Positions 23,038-34,948 of a DNA stretch of 64,000 bases are shown here, in pieces. Where the stretch lies: contig JAJHZJ010000220.1 of the NCBI GenBank assembly GCA_023548195.1, positions 2,852,370 through 2,916,369 on the forward strand. The letters are read 5' to 3'. The notes under the pieces are model-generated. The model saw only the letters and a program-made list of their open reading frames with translations, did not search any database and had not been told where the DNA came from. Both the position numbers and the translations under genes were made by a program. This DNA comes from Bettongia penicillata ogilbyi. Its lineage: Eukaryota > Chordata > Mammalia > Diprotodontia > Potoroidae. Position 1 is the stretch's first letter. The number at the start of each line of letters is the position of its first letter.

Positions 23038-23640
23038 AGAAAATTTTTAGAATCCATTTTTGCTAGACCATGCATTCCAATTTTTTTCTGTCTCTTGCCT
23101 TCTTCTGAAAATAGCAGGCAATTTGATACAGTTTATATATGTGCTATCATGTAGAACATATTTAGATATTTATAAAAGTTGTGGAAGAAGAAATAGATCA
23201 AAAGAAAAAAGTATAAGATAAATGAAAAAAAATGCTTCATTCTACATACAGAGTCCTTCAGTTCATTATCTGGACATGGATAGTATTTTCCTTCATGACT
23301 CCTTTGTCTTTACCTTGGATCAATATGTTGCTGAAAAGAGGTAAGTCATTCATAGTTGATAATCCCAAAATGATTCTGACACTTTCTACAATGTTTTCCT
23401 GGTTCTGCCCATTTCTCCTTGCATCAGTCTACAAAGTCTTCCCAGGTTTTTCTGAAATGTTCCTGTTCAACATGTCTTATTGCACAATTGTATTGCATTC
23501 ATTCATTGAAAAATAAAAAAAAAAAATTGTACAAAAATGTCATGTGCACAATTGCACAATAACATGTCTTATTGCACAATTGTATTACATTCATGGACCA
23601 CTACTCAATTGATGGGCATGCCCTAAATTTGTAATATTTT
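22850..23640 (-). mobile_element. L1 3'UTR, minus orientation
   Basis: Marsupial L1 3'UTR landmarks on the plus strand are 'gttccaaattctttccctcc', 'gcaggcaatttgatacag', 'catggatagtattttcc' and 'tcaattgatgggcatgcc'. The same stretch recurs at about 27290, 29010, 49100 and 50240. It contains an AT microsatellite and a small local duplication. Confidence 0.75.
22983..23036. repeat. (AT)n microsatellite
   Basis: About 27 uninterrupted AT units inside an L1 3'UTR. Confidence 0.95.
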
Positions 23641-24454
23641 GCTATCATGAAAAAAACAACACCAAAAGCTACATCTTGCTGAAAGGTACCATAGACAATG
23701 AAGCAATCAAATTAAAAGACCAAAGAATATTCCACATGACAGATCTATGGGGAGGGGAAGAATTCATAACCAATGATTGCTTCATTGTCTATAGAAACTT
23801 TTAGAAAGATTTCATTTTCCTTTGTTTCTTTTAGTAAGGCCTACTTTTGCTTTTATGTTGTCTCAGATGAGATTTACTACCCCTGTGTTGTTTTTTTTTT
23901 TTTCTTCAGCTGAAAGCTAATAGATTCTGCTCCAGGCCATTTCCTTTACTCTGTGTGTGTCTCTCTGTGTGCTTGTTGTAAGCAGCACATTGCAAGATTA
24001 TGGTGTTTGATCCATTTTGCTAACTGTTTCCATTTTATGGGACAGTTCATCCTATTCACCTTCACAGTTAAGATTACTACATATGCACTTTTCTCCATAC
24101 TATTGTTTCTGCTGTTTGTCCAGTCCTTTCACCGGTCCCCACTTCACCAGTATTTTACTTCTATCACCTCCCCTCATCTGCCCTTCTGTCAGGCTCCAAC
24201 ACACCCCCTTTACTTAATCTTCTCCCTTCCTACTTTCCTGGCAGGTAAGATAGATTTCTGTATTCAACTGATTGAGTATATTATTCTGTTTTAGCTAATA
24301 TTGATGAAAGTAAGGGTTAAATAATGTCCATCAGCCACCTTCCCATTTTTCTTTCCATTGTGATAGATTTTTGTCATCTCTCCATGTGAGGTAATTTGCC
24401 CCATTCTACCTGTCTTTTTTTTTTCGCATTCCCTCAAATTCACCTTATACCTGT

Positions 24455-24519
<65 letters not shown>

Positions 24520-24905
24520 CTATTAGTGATACAAGTTTTAAGAGGTACAAATACCTTCCCAAACAGGGATGTAAACATTCAATCTCTTCTGTTTTCTTTT
24601 GTCTCTACCTTTGAAGCTTCTCCTTGTTCTTGATGTTGGGGGTGAAATTTTTGATTTAGTTCTGTTCTTCTACTTAAGAAGTCTTGAAATCCTAAGTGAT
24701 TCTTGATTGTAGTTCTAGCTCCTTATTCCCTTGGAATTTCAGGTTGCATGATCTTTGATCCTTTAATGTTGCAGCTGCCAAGTCCTGTGTGATCCTGATT
24801 GTGACTCCCTAATATTTGAATTATTTCTTTCTTCCCACTTGTATTTTTCTCAATCTGATCATAAATGCTCCTTGGGGTTTTTATTTTTGGACCTCTTTCC
24901 TAAGG
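23641..24905 (-). mobile_element. scrambled L1: short inverted piece, endonuclease start, ORF1 C-terminus
   Basis: 23660-23760 carries an L1 ORF2 piece in plus orientation ('accatagacaatgaagcaat'). It is followed by the same word reversed at about 23779 in the minus-strand L1. Then come the start of the endonuclease (to about 24100), a C/T-rich inter-ORF stretch, an AT microsatellite (24460-24515) and ORF1 C-terminus (24580-24905). Most of ORF2 is deleted. Confidence 0.65.
24460..24515. repeat. (AT)n microsatellite
   Basis: About 27 AT units between the ORF2 and ORF1 parts of a minus-strand L1. Confidence 0.95.
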
Positions 24906-25529
24906 ATATTGCCAGATAAAATAGAATGGAAATTAATAATTAATGGAAAATATAATCAATTGCTTCTGATTGAGTAATGTGATTAAAGATCTTCCCCACC
25001 CATCAATAGGCCTGGAAAGATTTGGAGGAAAGACCACACCTTATGTTAAGTTTCTAATGAGGTAGCACTGGTTCTCAAGGGTTATGATGCCTTATGGATC
25101 CAAAAACATATATAAATAATTTGAGGGTGAAGTTTTACTTTGGAGCTTACTGATTGGAAGTGTTTGTTTAGTCAGACAAGATGATGGGCAGCCACTAAGT
25201 AATTCCCCAGTTTTGAAAACATAGATGTTGATTCTTCCCTCTCTGGAAATTATGTATGTATGCCCAAGTAGTTGCATCTTTCTGTTGATTTGTGATGTAT
25301 GTATTGATTACTGTCAGAGAGTTTGGAAGCTCTCTCTGCTGATTTAGATTTCTCTGTATTTTCTCTGAAGTTTAGTGTGCTGACTTTCCCCCTGAACTAA
25401 ATGAATGATACATGTACTTGATTGAAGGACATTGTTAACCTCTCAAAAGCTGTCTCTCATTTTAGAAAAGCAGATCAAAGAACCTGTATAGTAGTCCTCC
25501 TTGTGTATGTCATGGTGTTGACTGTTACA
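24906..25529 (+). mobile_element. probable solo LTR inserted in L1 ORF1
   Basis: About 620 bp unrelated to L1 interrupts ORF1 between the two halves of the 'ctctttc...agtggattctttcaatg' landmark. It has a TATA-like 'atatataaataa' near 25107 and a T-rich, later A-rich stretch like U5. It starts near a TG and ends with TTACA. I see no clean target-site duplication, so the class is tentative. Confidence 0.45.
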
Positions 25530-26150
25530 GTGGATTCTTTCAATGCCTATTTTGCCCTCTGGTTCCAGGGCATCAGGGCAATTGTCCTTGATAATTTCTT
25601 GAAGGATGCTGTCTAGATCCTCCTTTTTATTATGGCTTTTAGGTACTTCAGTGATTCTGATATTGTCTGTCCTGTATATATTTTCCAGATCAGTTGCTTT
25701 TCCCATGAGGTATTTTAAAGTTTCTCCCATTATTCATTCTTTTGAATTTGATTGATTGATTTTTCATATGGCATAGAACCATTAGCTTCCACTTGCCAAA
25801 TTCTACCTTTTAAGGTAGAATTAGCTTTTGTATGTTCTTTTCCATTAAGTCAGTTTGACTATTTAAGGTCTTGTTTTCTGCAGTAGATTTTTGTATTGCC
25901 TTTTCTATTTGGTCAGTTCTACTTTTTAAGCAGTTTTCCAAGCTGTTGAATTTTCATAATTCTCTTGTACCACTCTCATTTTTTCTCATTCATTTTTCTA
26001 CCTCCCTTATATGACTTTTCAGTTCCTTTTCAAACTCTTCCACGAATTCTTTCTAGGACCTATTTCATATTTTTCTTTGGGGTTTGGCCCATAGGTGTTT
26101 TGATATTGCTGTCCTCTTCTGAGTTTATGTCTTGGTTTTCTCTGTCACCA
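25443..26150 (-). pseudogene. L1 ORF1 remnant, N-terminal half and RRM
   Basis: The 25530-25730 block reads 'KYLMGKATDLENIYRTDNIR', the end of the coiled coil plus the RRM start. It continues as 'EIIKDNCPDALEPEGKIGIERIH', the RRM landmark shared with all HAL1 ORF1 copies. Upstream coiled-coil sequence to about 26150 is frame-broken. The C-terminal part lies beyond the inserted LTR at 24580-24905. Confidence 0.75.
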
Positions 26151-27135
26151 TAATAACATTCTATGGTCAGATTTTTTTGCTGCTTGTTGTTTGCTCACCT
26201 TTTTTACTTGGAGGGGAAGAGACTTTCCCTTTCCTTTTAAATTTGAGTTTGTTCCCAGGGTGAAAAGGACATTTCTAAAGGGTTTTTTGTTGTTTTTTAT
26301 TTCTTTTGTTTTGTTCTGTTCTTTTTGTTTTTGTTTTTTGTTTTTTTGCTGATGGCTGCAGAGCCTGGCTGTTTACCTGGTGCTGCAGTAATATTGCCCT
26401 GAGGCCTTCAAGGGAGCTTTGTTTCTGATGCTGTGATTAGGAGGTAAGATGAGAGATGGTGCCTGGCACTGCTGGAGGTCATAGTGGTCTGGCAGCTTAC
26501 TTGATGCTGACCTCAGGTCCTAATGATGGCATCTGATTTATTGAAGCCTGTTGTGGTGGTCTCTCTCTGTAGCTACCCTGAAATATGTGGCAGTCTGGCC
26601 TATGCAAGTTGCCTGTTTACTCAGGGCAATGCTGAAGTATGGGAGGGGTTGGTGCTTGATGCTTAGGCATCCATAGGGTTGGTGTCTACCTATCTCCTGG
26701 GGCTGTGCTGTAATGCATGAAGGTCTGACTACTGGAGAATTCTTGTTTTCCCAGGGCTTCATTGAAGCACATGATTGTTCTTGGGGCTGGAGTTTGTTGT
26801 TTCCTGTGGCTATGCTAAGAAGGCAAATGGGGAACCCCAGTGTTGGCATTTCCCTACTCTACCACACTGGCACTCAGAATTTTTTGCTGATTTGCTGAGG
26901 TGGAATTTACTGCTGATTTGCTGGGAAGCCTCTTTTCCTGGACTGTGCTTCCCTTTGACCCAAGTGACATGAACCTTCCTTCCTAATCCTTCAACTTTTG
27001 TGGTGGAAAATAATATTTCCTCCCATCTTTATACCAGTTCTTCTGTTCAAGTATTTGTTTTATTTCTGTTTGGAAATGAATATGGGATAGTTGCAGTGAT
27101 TTACTACTTAGTCGTCATCTTGGATCCCAGAAGTC
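26151..27135 (-). mobile_element. L1 5'UTR, minus orientation
   Basis: A GC-richer stretch upstream of ORF1 ends, on its own strand, in a CCAAGATG start (plus 'catcttgg' 27115-27122). It contains internal repeats of a short motif ('gctgatttgct' twice near 26884-26920). The frames here (for example 26538-26849) are chance. Confidence 0.65.
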
Positions 27136-27235
27136 CATGCAAACAATTTATCATATATTATATGTATGCAGTCAGGAAAACTGGTTCCATATTAGCTATC
27201 TTAAAAAAGAAAATATAGACAAAAAAAAAAAAAAG

Positions 27236-30200
27236 AAAACCTAAGTAAAATAAGTGCACTTCCATCTACAGTCAAATTGCACCTGCTCTGTCGCTGGAAG
27301 TGGACAGCATTTTTCACTCTAAGTCCTTCAGAATTATGTTGAATCCTTGTATTAATCAGAATAGCTTTCAGTCACAGTTGATCATTTAAAAATATTTGTG
27401 TTACTGAATAGAATGTTCCTCTCATTGCAATTACTTCTGTTTGTTTCAATTCATGTAAATATTCTAGGACTGTATCTTTTTACCCCTGAAATCATCTTTT
27501 ATTGATTTTAATGCAATCAAAGTTATACATTTTGCATACCAGAATATCCTTTGAAGCCCCCAATTTTTCCTTTATCCGTGTATCAGACATTAAAATTCTT
27601 CCGTTTCCCTAATTTGCTTATGCTATCAACCCTTGTGTCTAAATCATACATCCACCTTGATATTATATTGTGGCATAGTGTGAGAAGTTCATCAAAATCT
27701 ATTTATCGACAAATTGCAATTATCTTTGAGTGGATTTTTGCAAAAGTTTGGATTTTTTAAATTAAATACAGGGAATATTATGGTAATTTATTGCTGTGCA
27801 TTATGTATCTAATACATTCAGCTAATCTATCTTTCTTTTTTATCAAGTTCCAAATTGTCTTTATGATTACCACTTTGAAATGCTTTTTAATGTCTGGCAT
27901 TGCTAGGTCACCTTCCTTCATTTGTTTTATTGATTCTCTTCATATTTTTAATCTTTTATTCTTTCAGCGGAATTATCTTATTTTTCTGTCTCTCTAAAGC
28001 AATTTTTAGCTAATTTGAATATTAAGACATTGAATAAGTAAATTAATTTGGAAAGATTTGTTATTGTTAACATATTGGCTTAGCTGACCCACAGACAATT
28101 AGAGTTCTCCAATCATTTAGATTTTTCTTTTTTTGAAAAGTGTTTTTTAATTGTGTTTAAATAATCTCTGTTGGTCTTGGTAGGTAGACACCCAAATGTT
28201 TTATAATGTCTTGCTGCTGCTACTTTACTGATAAAAAGCAGAAATGCTGGTGATTAGTGAGGGTGTATTTTATGTTCTGCATTTCTGTTAAATTGGATGA
28301 CTATTTCAACTAATTTTTAGTTGATTCTCTAGTATTCTTTCAGTATGCAATCATGTAAATTGAGTGATAATTTTATTTTCTCATCACCTATTCTAATTTA
28401 TTCAATTTCTTTTCAACATCTTATCATGAAAGAAAATTAGCATTTCTTCATTATAGTATTTAGTGATTGTAGTGATAAGGGGCATGCTTGCTTCATCTCT
28501 GATATTATTAGGGAAGATTCTAAATTATCCTGAGTACGGATAATGATTGATGATTGTTTTAGATACATGATATTTATCATTTTAAGGTAAGCTCCACATA
28601 TTATTCAGCTTCCAAGAATTTTAAGAAAGCTCCTATTTTCCCTATAAGATTTTTTTTTATTACAATGAATGTTACATTGTGTCAAAAGCTTTTTCTATGT
28701 CTCCTGAAATAATCACAATAATTCTACTATTTTAATTATTGGCATGGTCAAAGATGCTGAGAGTTTTTCTAATATTGAACCAGCCCTTCATTTCTAGTAT
28801 AACTCTCACATGCACATATTTGTATACATTTTAAGACATGTTACTTCAATCATATTGCTAGTATTTTATTTATAATTTTTCATCATATTAATTTGTAAAA
28901 TTGATCTACAGTTTTCTTTTTCTGTTCATTTTTTTTTAATTTTTCTTACTTTAGATATCAGCACCACATTTGTACAGAAAAGGGATTTGGTATGTTTTGT
29001 TTTTTTTTTTTTCAGTCCTTCCAGGCCTCTCTGAAATCTTCCTGTTCATCATTTCTTATAGCATGTATTCTATTACATTGATATATGACAACGTGTTTTC
29101 CCCCAAAAGGTGGACATCCCCTCTATTTCCAGTTCTTGGTCACCACAACAAAGCTTCCATAAATAATTTTGTACATTTGGGACCCTTTTCCATTTTTATA
29201 ATCTCTGTGAGGTGCAGTCCTAGAAGTGATATTGCTGGGTCAAAAAGTATTCCAATTCAATTTCAGTTTATCTTTCCATGGTTCTTTATTGGATATGAAT
29301 TGTATTTCATTGTAGTTGGAAAAGATGCATTTAATATTTCTATTTTTCTGCATTTTATAGTGAGATTTTCATGCCCAAATACATGGCCTATTTTTGTGAT
29401 GTTGTTATGTACTGCTGAGAAAAACAAAGAAAACACAAACAAACAAATAAACAAAACATTTGTACTCCCAGTTAATATTCTCCGGAGGTCTAGCATATGA
29501 AACTTTTCTAAAATTTCATTCATGTCCTCAAGTTCTTTCTTATTCGTTTTATGGTTATATTTATCTTATTCTGAGAAATTAAATTGAGATCTCCCATTAG
29601 TACAGCTTAATTGTCTATTTCCTCCTCTAATTTAATTTTTCTTTTATGAATTTGGTGATGTATGATTTAGCACACTTTTTTTCAGTATTAATATTATTTT
29701 GTTGTCTGTGGTACTTTGTTAGTAAAATACAGCTTTCCTGTTTATCTCTTTGAATTAGTTCATTTTTCCTTTGCTTGGAATTATCATTGCTGTGCCTGGT
29801 ATTATTTTTTTTTTTTCCCTCCTTCAGGTAAAACACAATAGATTGTTTTACAGTCTCTAATTTTTATTGTGTATTTTTTTCTGTTTCAAGTGTGTTTTTT
29901 TTTCCAAAAATTTGTTGCTTGTTTCCATTTTTTAATCCATTCTCCTATTCACTTCTCATTTATTGATGAGTTAATTCCATTCACAGTCATAGTTATGATA
30001 ACCAATTGTGTATTTCCCCCTATCATACTCCCCCCTTTCTGTCTCTCCCCTGCCTCTTCTCAAAGGTTTGTTTTCCTTCTAACCAATACCTTCCCAAATC
30101 CTTAATTCTATTAAACCCATTTACCATTATTTGAACTCTTTCCCTTCTGTTTCCTCTTAGAGTAGAACAGATTTTGCTACCCCACTAAGCTTGTACATTA

Positions 30201-30440
30201 TTCCCTCTTTGAGCCTATTCTGATTACCCTAAGCTCAAGTTTTGCTGACTATAATCTCAACTTTCTATCTACTGTAAAAGTTCTTCCTTTCATTCCTCTT
30301 TTATGTGAGTTATTTTTGTATATTTTACCAATCCTTTCTCCCTTCTTGCAATGCATCTTTCTTTTTAACTCCTTAATTTTATTTTTTTTATTTTTTGCAA
30401 TCATTCCATCATAATCAACTCACACTCATTCCCTCTATGT
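27236..30440 (-). mobile_element. older L1 debris (3'UTR, ORF2 pieces, endonuclease)
   Basis: 27290-27420 is L1 3'UTR. 27480-28960 is a highly diverged ORF2 C-terminal and RT stretch, ending near 'cctattctaatttattcaat' and 'gataaggggcatgcttgctt'. 29010-29260 is a second 3'UTR piece. 29263-29523 is an endonuclease remnant ('FSAVHNNITKIGHVFGHENL'). 29540-30440 is the ORF2 start and inter-ORF C/T-rich part. At least two elements are mixed. No frame is intact. Confidence 0.65.
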
Positions 30441-30464
30441 ATGTTCTTTCTTTTTTATTTTATC

Positions 30465-31376
30465 TTTTTAGTTAATTAATATATTTTTGGTTTTCAACAT
30501 TAATTTCCAAAAGATTTTGAGTTTCAGGTTTTCTCCCTATCTCTCCCCTCCCCCCACACCAAGACACCTTCTATTCTGATTGCCCCTTCCACCAATCTTT
30601 CCTCCCTTTACTTATCCCCATTTCCTCTATATTCTGTAGGGCAAGATGGATTTATATACCCCATTATTTGTATTTATTATTTCCCAGTTTGATGTAAAAA
30701 CAATCTTTAACATTGGTTTTTAAAACTCTGATTTCCAACTTCTTTCCCTTCTTCCATCACTACTCATCCCCACTGAGAAGGCAATCAATTCACTACAGGT
30801 TATACACGTGTAGTTATACAAAAAACTTCATAAAAGTCATGTTGTGAAAAACTATATTTCCCTCAATACTATCCTGCCACCCATTTATTCTATTCTCTCT
30901 TCTGACCTTGTACCTCCCACAACCTATTTATTCTAATACCCCCTCTTCCCATTTCCCCTCCCTTATCTCATCACCTCATAGCCCAATTATCCCCTTCTCC
31001 CCTACTTTTCTGTTGTGTAAGATAGATTTTCATACCAAATTGAGTGTGCATGTTATTACCTCTTTAAGCAAAATGTGATGAGAGTAAGCTTCACCTTTTC
31101 CCTCTCACCTCCCACCTTTTCCCCTCCACTGACAAAAAGTTTTCTTGTCTCTTTGAATAGAGATTATTTGCCCCATTCTATTTCTTCCTTTCTCTTTCAA
31201 ATATGTTCTCTCACCCCTTAATTTTAATTTTTTAGTATCACCCCTTCCTATTCAACTCTCACCCTATGCCCTCTGCCTATGTGGATATAATCCCTCCAAC
31301 TAACCAAATACTAACAGAAATCTCAAGAGTTATACATATTACCTTTACTTGTAGAAATGGAAATGGAAACAGTTCA
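30465..31376 (-). mobile_element. HAL1-C, 3'UTR half (left of the HAL1-D insertion)
   Basis: HAL1 3'UTR in minus orientation begins at an A-rich tail (plus T/A-rich 30440-30480). It shows the usual 'gcaagatggatttatatacc' and 'tattctattctctctt' landmarks. Its microsatellite has shrunk to almost nothing (31275-31295). It breaks at about 31376 and resumes at 33657. Confidence 0.82.
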
Positions 31377-32096
31377 GATGGACAGAGATAATATGACAGA
31401 AGGACAGTCCTACTGTGGCTCCTCCCCATAGCCCAAAAAATACCTGTAAGAAATGACTCTAAACAATTTCTACAGCAGCAGAGGCCACAAAATGACAGAG
31501 TGAAAGAGATTTCCAGTCCAAGACAGCCTGGAAGACTGACAAGAAAGGTCTATTGCACTGAGCATGGAGTGAAGCACAGACCTGCCTTGGGTTCAAGGCA
31601 TGGCAGGGACAAGAGCAGAACAGGTCTCAGAGTGCCACCAGCAGAAGCAGTAGTTCCCAGATTGCTCAACTAACAATTGCCAAAGACAGCTTCAGAGATC
31701 AGAGAGAAAACTCTTTCACCTGAGTGAGAAAGAAGCAAGATCTGTTCCCAGTAGAAGCAGACACTGCAGCAGCAGGGTTCACTTTTGGAGCCCTCAGCAT
31801 AAAGACTCTAGGAGAATCGAACAACTGATCTGGATCTCAGCCCTGAGTGGTGATCCTGGGTTGAGGAGGAGTGCTGGTGTTGTGTAACTGGTAGAGGCTC
31901 AGGAGAGGGATTCCTACTTGTACATCATTAGGAGAAGAGTGCTTGTGGTTGCTCCCAGACCAGAATGCAGACTAAGAGAAAAGTAAACACCTATCCCTTG
32001 ATTGTGCCACCTTGGAGGAACTGAGAACTTACATGTCCCCAGAGTAAACCTGCCACTTGACAAAGGATTCAAAAGTCAAGTAACTGCCTGAGAAAA

Positions 32097-32839
32097 ATGC
32101 CCAAAAAATGGAAAAAAAATAAGATTATAAAAGGGTACTTTCTTGGGGAAGAGCTATTTTCTTCCACCCTTTCAGGTGAAGAAGAAAAATACATACCATC
32201 AGAGGAAGACCTAAAACTCAAGGCTTCTGCATGCAAAATCTCCAAAATAAATACGCAATAGTCTCTGGTCAGGCAACAGGTAAAAATTATTTTGAAAGTC
32301 AAGTAAGAGAGGTGGAGAAAAATTTGGGAAGAGAAATGAGAGTAAAGCAAGAAAATCATGAAAATTGAGTCAACAATTTACTAAAGGAGACCCAAAAAAT
32401 GCTGAATTAAATAACACGTTTATAAATAGCCTAATTCAATTGGCAAAAGAGGTCCAAAAAACAAATGAGGAGAAGAATGCTTTAAAAAGTAGAATTAGCC
32501 AAATGGAACCATTTCACTGAAGGAAATTGTTCTATAAAAATCAGAGTGGAGAATATGGAAGCTAAATATTTTATGAGAAATCAATAAATTACAAAACACA
32601 ACAAAAAGAATGAAAAAATTAAAAACAAAACAATGTGAAATATCTCATTGGAAAAACAGATTACCTGGAAAATAGATCCAGAAGAGACAATTTAAAAATT
32701 ATGGGACTAATACTGAGTATAATACTTCAGCAAAAAAATGGTCATTTGATGAAATAGGGGACTTTCAACCATTCTTGGTGAAAAGACGAGATCTGAATAG
32801 AAAATCTGAGTTTTAAGCAGAAGAATCAAGGGAAGCATG
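32097..32839 (+). pseudogene. HAL1-D ORF1 remnant with large internal deletion
   Basis: ATG at 32097 matches the family start. The coiled coil is readable across stops. At about 32707 the sequence jumps from the RRM start ('aaaattatgggacta') to the last part of the CTD ('actgagtataatacttcag'). About 330-390 bp present in HAL1-E are therefore missing. Even without its stops the product would lack nucleic-acid-binding domains. Confidence 0.75.
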
Positions 32840-32971
32840 AAAAGACAAACAGGAAAAAGAAACCATAAGGGACATACTAAAGTTGAACTGTTTACATTAC
32901 TATATGAAAAGATAATATTTATATCTCTTGAAACATTTTTCAATATTTGAGTGGTTGGAAGGATTATACAC

Positions 32972-33028
<57 letters not shown>
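32972..33028. repeat. (TG)n(TA)n microsatellite in HAL1-D 3'UTR
   Basis: A TG run followed by a short TA run, at the same 3'UTR position as in other HAL1 copies. Confidence 0.92.
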
Positions 33029-33656
33029 GGAATAACATGTATGCTCAATTTGGTATGAAAATCTGTCTTACAATATAAAAAAAAATTAGGGGAGAAGTGG
33101 GTATGTGGAGTATGGAAGGGATGATAGAAGGGAGTAAAAATGGCAGGAGGAAGTAATTAGAATAAACTCTTTCAGTGGGGAACAAGGTCAAAAGAGAGAA
33201 TAGAATTAATAGAATAAAGCAGGATAGGATGGAGAGAAACATAGTTAGTGTTACACAACCTGACTATTATGTAAGTCTTTTGCAAAACTACATGTATACA
33301 GCCTATATTGAATTGCTTGCCTTCTTGGTGGAGATGGGTGATTAGGGAGGAAGGGAGAGAAGGTGGAACTCAAAATTTTAGGGACAAAGGTCAAGAATTG
33401 TTTTTGCATGCATCTGGAAAGTAAAAAATTCAGATAATGGGATACAGAAATCTATCTTGCCCTACAAGAAAAGAGAGAAGATGGGTGTAAGGGAGGGGAA
33501 GGATATGAAAGAAGGAAGGACAAATTAGGGTAATGGGTAATCAGAATGCATGGCGTTTTATGATGGGCAGGGAGAGGTGGGGCAAAAACTTGGAACTCAA
33601 AATTTTGTGGAAATGAATGCTGAAAACCAAAAATAATAAATAAATATATAAAAGGA

Positions 33657-34261
33657 ATATAAACTTTTCAACTTTAGTTAGTCCTTTCTGATTTCTCTTT
33701 CCTGTTTACCTTTTCATGCTTCTCTTGATTTTTGTGTTTGAAAGTCAAATTTTCTATTCAGCTCTGGTCTTTTCATCCAGAATACTTGAAAGACCTCTAT
33801 TTCATTAAATGGTCATTTTTTTCCCTGAAGTATTACACTCTGTTTTCCTGAGTAGGTGATTCTTGGTTTTAATCCTAGCTCATTTGAGTTCTGGAATATC
33901 GTATTCCAAGCCCTCGATACCTTAATGTAGAACAGCTAAACCTTGTGTTATGCTGATTGTATTTGGACACTATTCTGACCCGTTTGTTTCTACCTGCTTG
34001 TAGTAATTTCTCCTTCCCCTGGAAATTCTGGAAATTGTTTACAATATTACTAAGTGTTTCTCCTTTTGAATCTCTTTCAGGAGGTGATCAGTGAATTCTT
34101 TGAATATTTATTTTATCCTCTAGTTCTAGAATATCAGGGCAATTTTTCTTGAAAATTTCATGAAATATGTCTAGGCTCTTTTTTGATCATGGCTTTCAGG
34201 TTGTCCCATAAATTTTAAACTCTCTTTCCTGGAACTATTTTCTGGGTCAGTTATTTTTCCA
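33657..34261 (-). mobile_element. HAL1-C, ORF1 half (right of the insertion)
   Basis: Continues HAL1-C: ORF1 stop region near 33714, then CTD and RRM remnants up to the landmark 'ttatttttccaatgagatat' at about 34251-34270. Beyond that the sequence belongs to a different, older ORF1. The N-terminus and 5'UTR of HAL1-C are missing. Confidence 0.78.
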
Positions 34262-34589
34262 ATGAGATATGGATTTTTTCACTTTCTGTTTTTACTATCT
34301 AGTTCTAGGATACCAAAGCAATTTTCCATTATATCTTCTTGAAATATTGGTGTATTGGTTAATTTTTAAAATGACTTTAGGTTGGTCAATAATTCTTAAA
34401 GTGTCCTCATTCCATTTAACAGATATATTTAATTTTTCTAATGAGATATTACATATTATCTTTTTTTCATTTTTTTTCATTTTTTTCCTAATATTTCATT
34501 GGGTCACTAGCTTCTCAATATGCAATTCAAATTTTTAAGCAATTATTTTCTTCAGTAATCTTTTATTCCCCTTTTGCCATTTGGTCAAT
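34262..34589 (-). mobile_element. older L1, ORF1 part (left flank of the LTR)
   Basis: A diverged ORF1: 34295-34480 reads 'LEKLNISVKWNEDTLRIIDQ', parallel to the DLENRSRRDNLKI region of HAL1. It is cut at 34589 by an LTR and resumes at 38175 with coiled-coil sequence and 5'UTR. Confidence 0.65.
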
Positions 34590-34884
34590 TGTAATGTAAA
34601 TCATGGCAGGACTTGTGAGGACTGCTTCTGTGAATGATTTTAAGGGTCTAATTAGATAGTATAATTATCTCTCCATTCAGTAATAAACTAAACATTTTTC
34701 AAAAAAGGAAAGCATGCCATTCATAGCCACATCCTTAAGCAAAAACATATCCTCTAATAAATATGTGTATCAAATAACACTCAGTAAGTCATATGGCACA
34801 TAGCATATATCATTACATCCCCAACGTCAGGGGCTTCCAGGTTGAAGTTTTCCCCATCATGATTCATCCTTAAGGTGTCACAGA

Positions 34885-34894
34885 AAATATAAAG
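34885..34894 (+). promoter_or_regulatory. TATA-like box of the solo LTR
   Basis: 'aaatataaag' in the LTR, a short distance upstream of its polyadenylation signal. HAL1-E landed between the two. Confidence 0.45.
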
Positions 34895-34920
34895 CCGCCC
34901 ACTCCTACATCACTGCAAGA

Positions 34921-34932
34921 ATAATCTTCTTA
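34921..34932 (+). repeat. target-site duplication of HAL1-E, left copy
   Basis: 'ataatcttctta', identical to 37961-37972 across the element. It directly precedes the HAL1 5' end. Confidence 0.92.
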
Positions 34933-34939
34933 GTTGGAG

Positions 34940-34948
34940 CCAAGATGG
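34940..34948 (+). promoter_or_regulatory. YY1-like motif at HAL1-E 5' end
   Basis: CCAAGATGG eight bases from the true 5' end, the position known for the YY1 site of human L1. Confidence 0.55.

Larger units (their letters stand above)
31377..33656 (+). mobile_element. HAL1-D, inserted in HAL1-C in opposite orientation
   Basis: It starts near 'ggacagagataatatgacag' (a decayed CAAGATGG start). It has a 5'UTR to 32096, an internally deleted ORF1, a (TG)n repeat at 32972-33013 and a 3'UTR ending in 'aataataaataaatatataaa' near 33651. Flanks 'ggaaatggaaacagttca' (before) and 'ggaatataaacttttcaa' (after) look like a decayed target-site duplication. It is younger than HAL1-C, which it splits. Confidence 0.82.
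34590..34932 (+). mobile_element. solo LTR, left part (interrupted by HAL1-E)
   Basis: It begins TGTAATG, complementary to the TTACA that ends its right part at 38174, as LTR ends should be. A TATA-like 'aaatataaag' lies at 34885-34894. The right part holds AATAAA (37976-37981), about 45 bp from the TATA once the insert is removed. No internal retroviral sequence remains, so it is a solo LTR. Confidence 0.65.
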
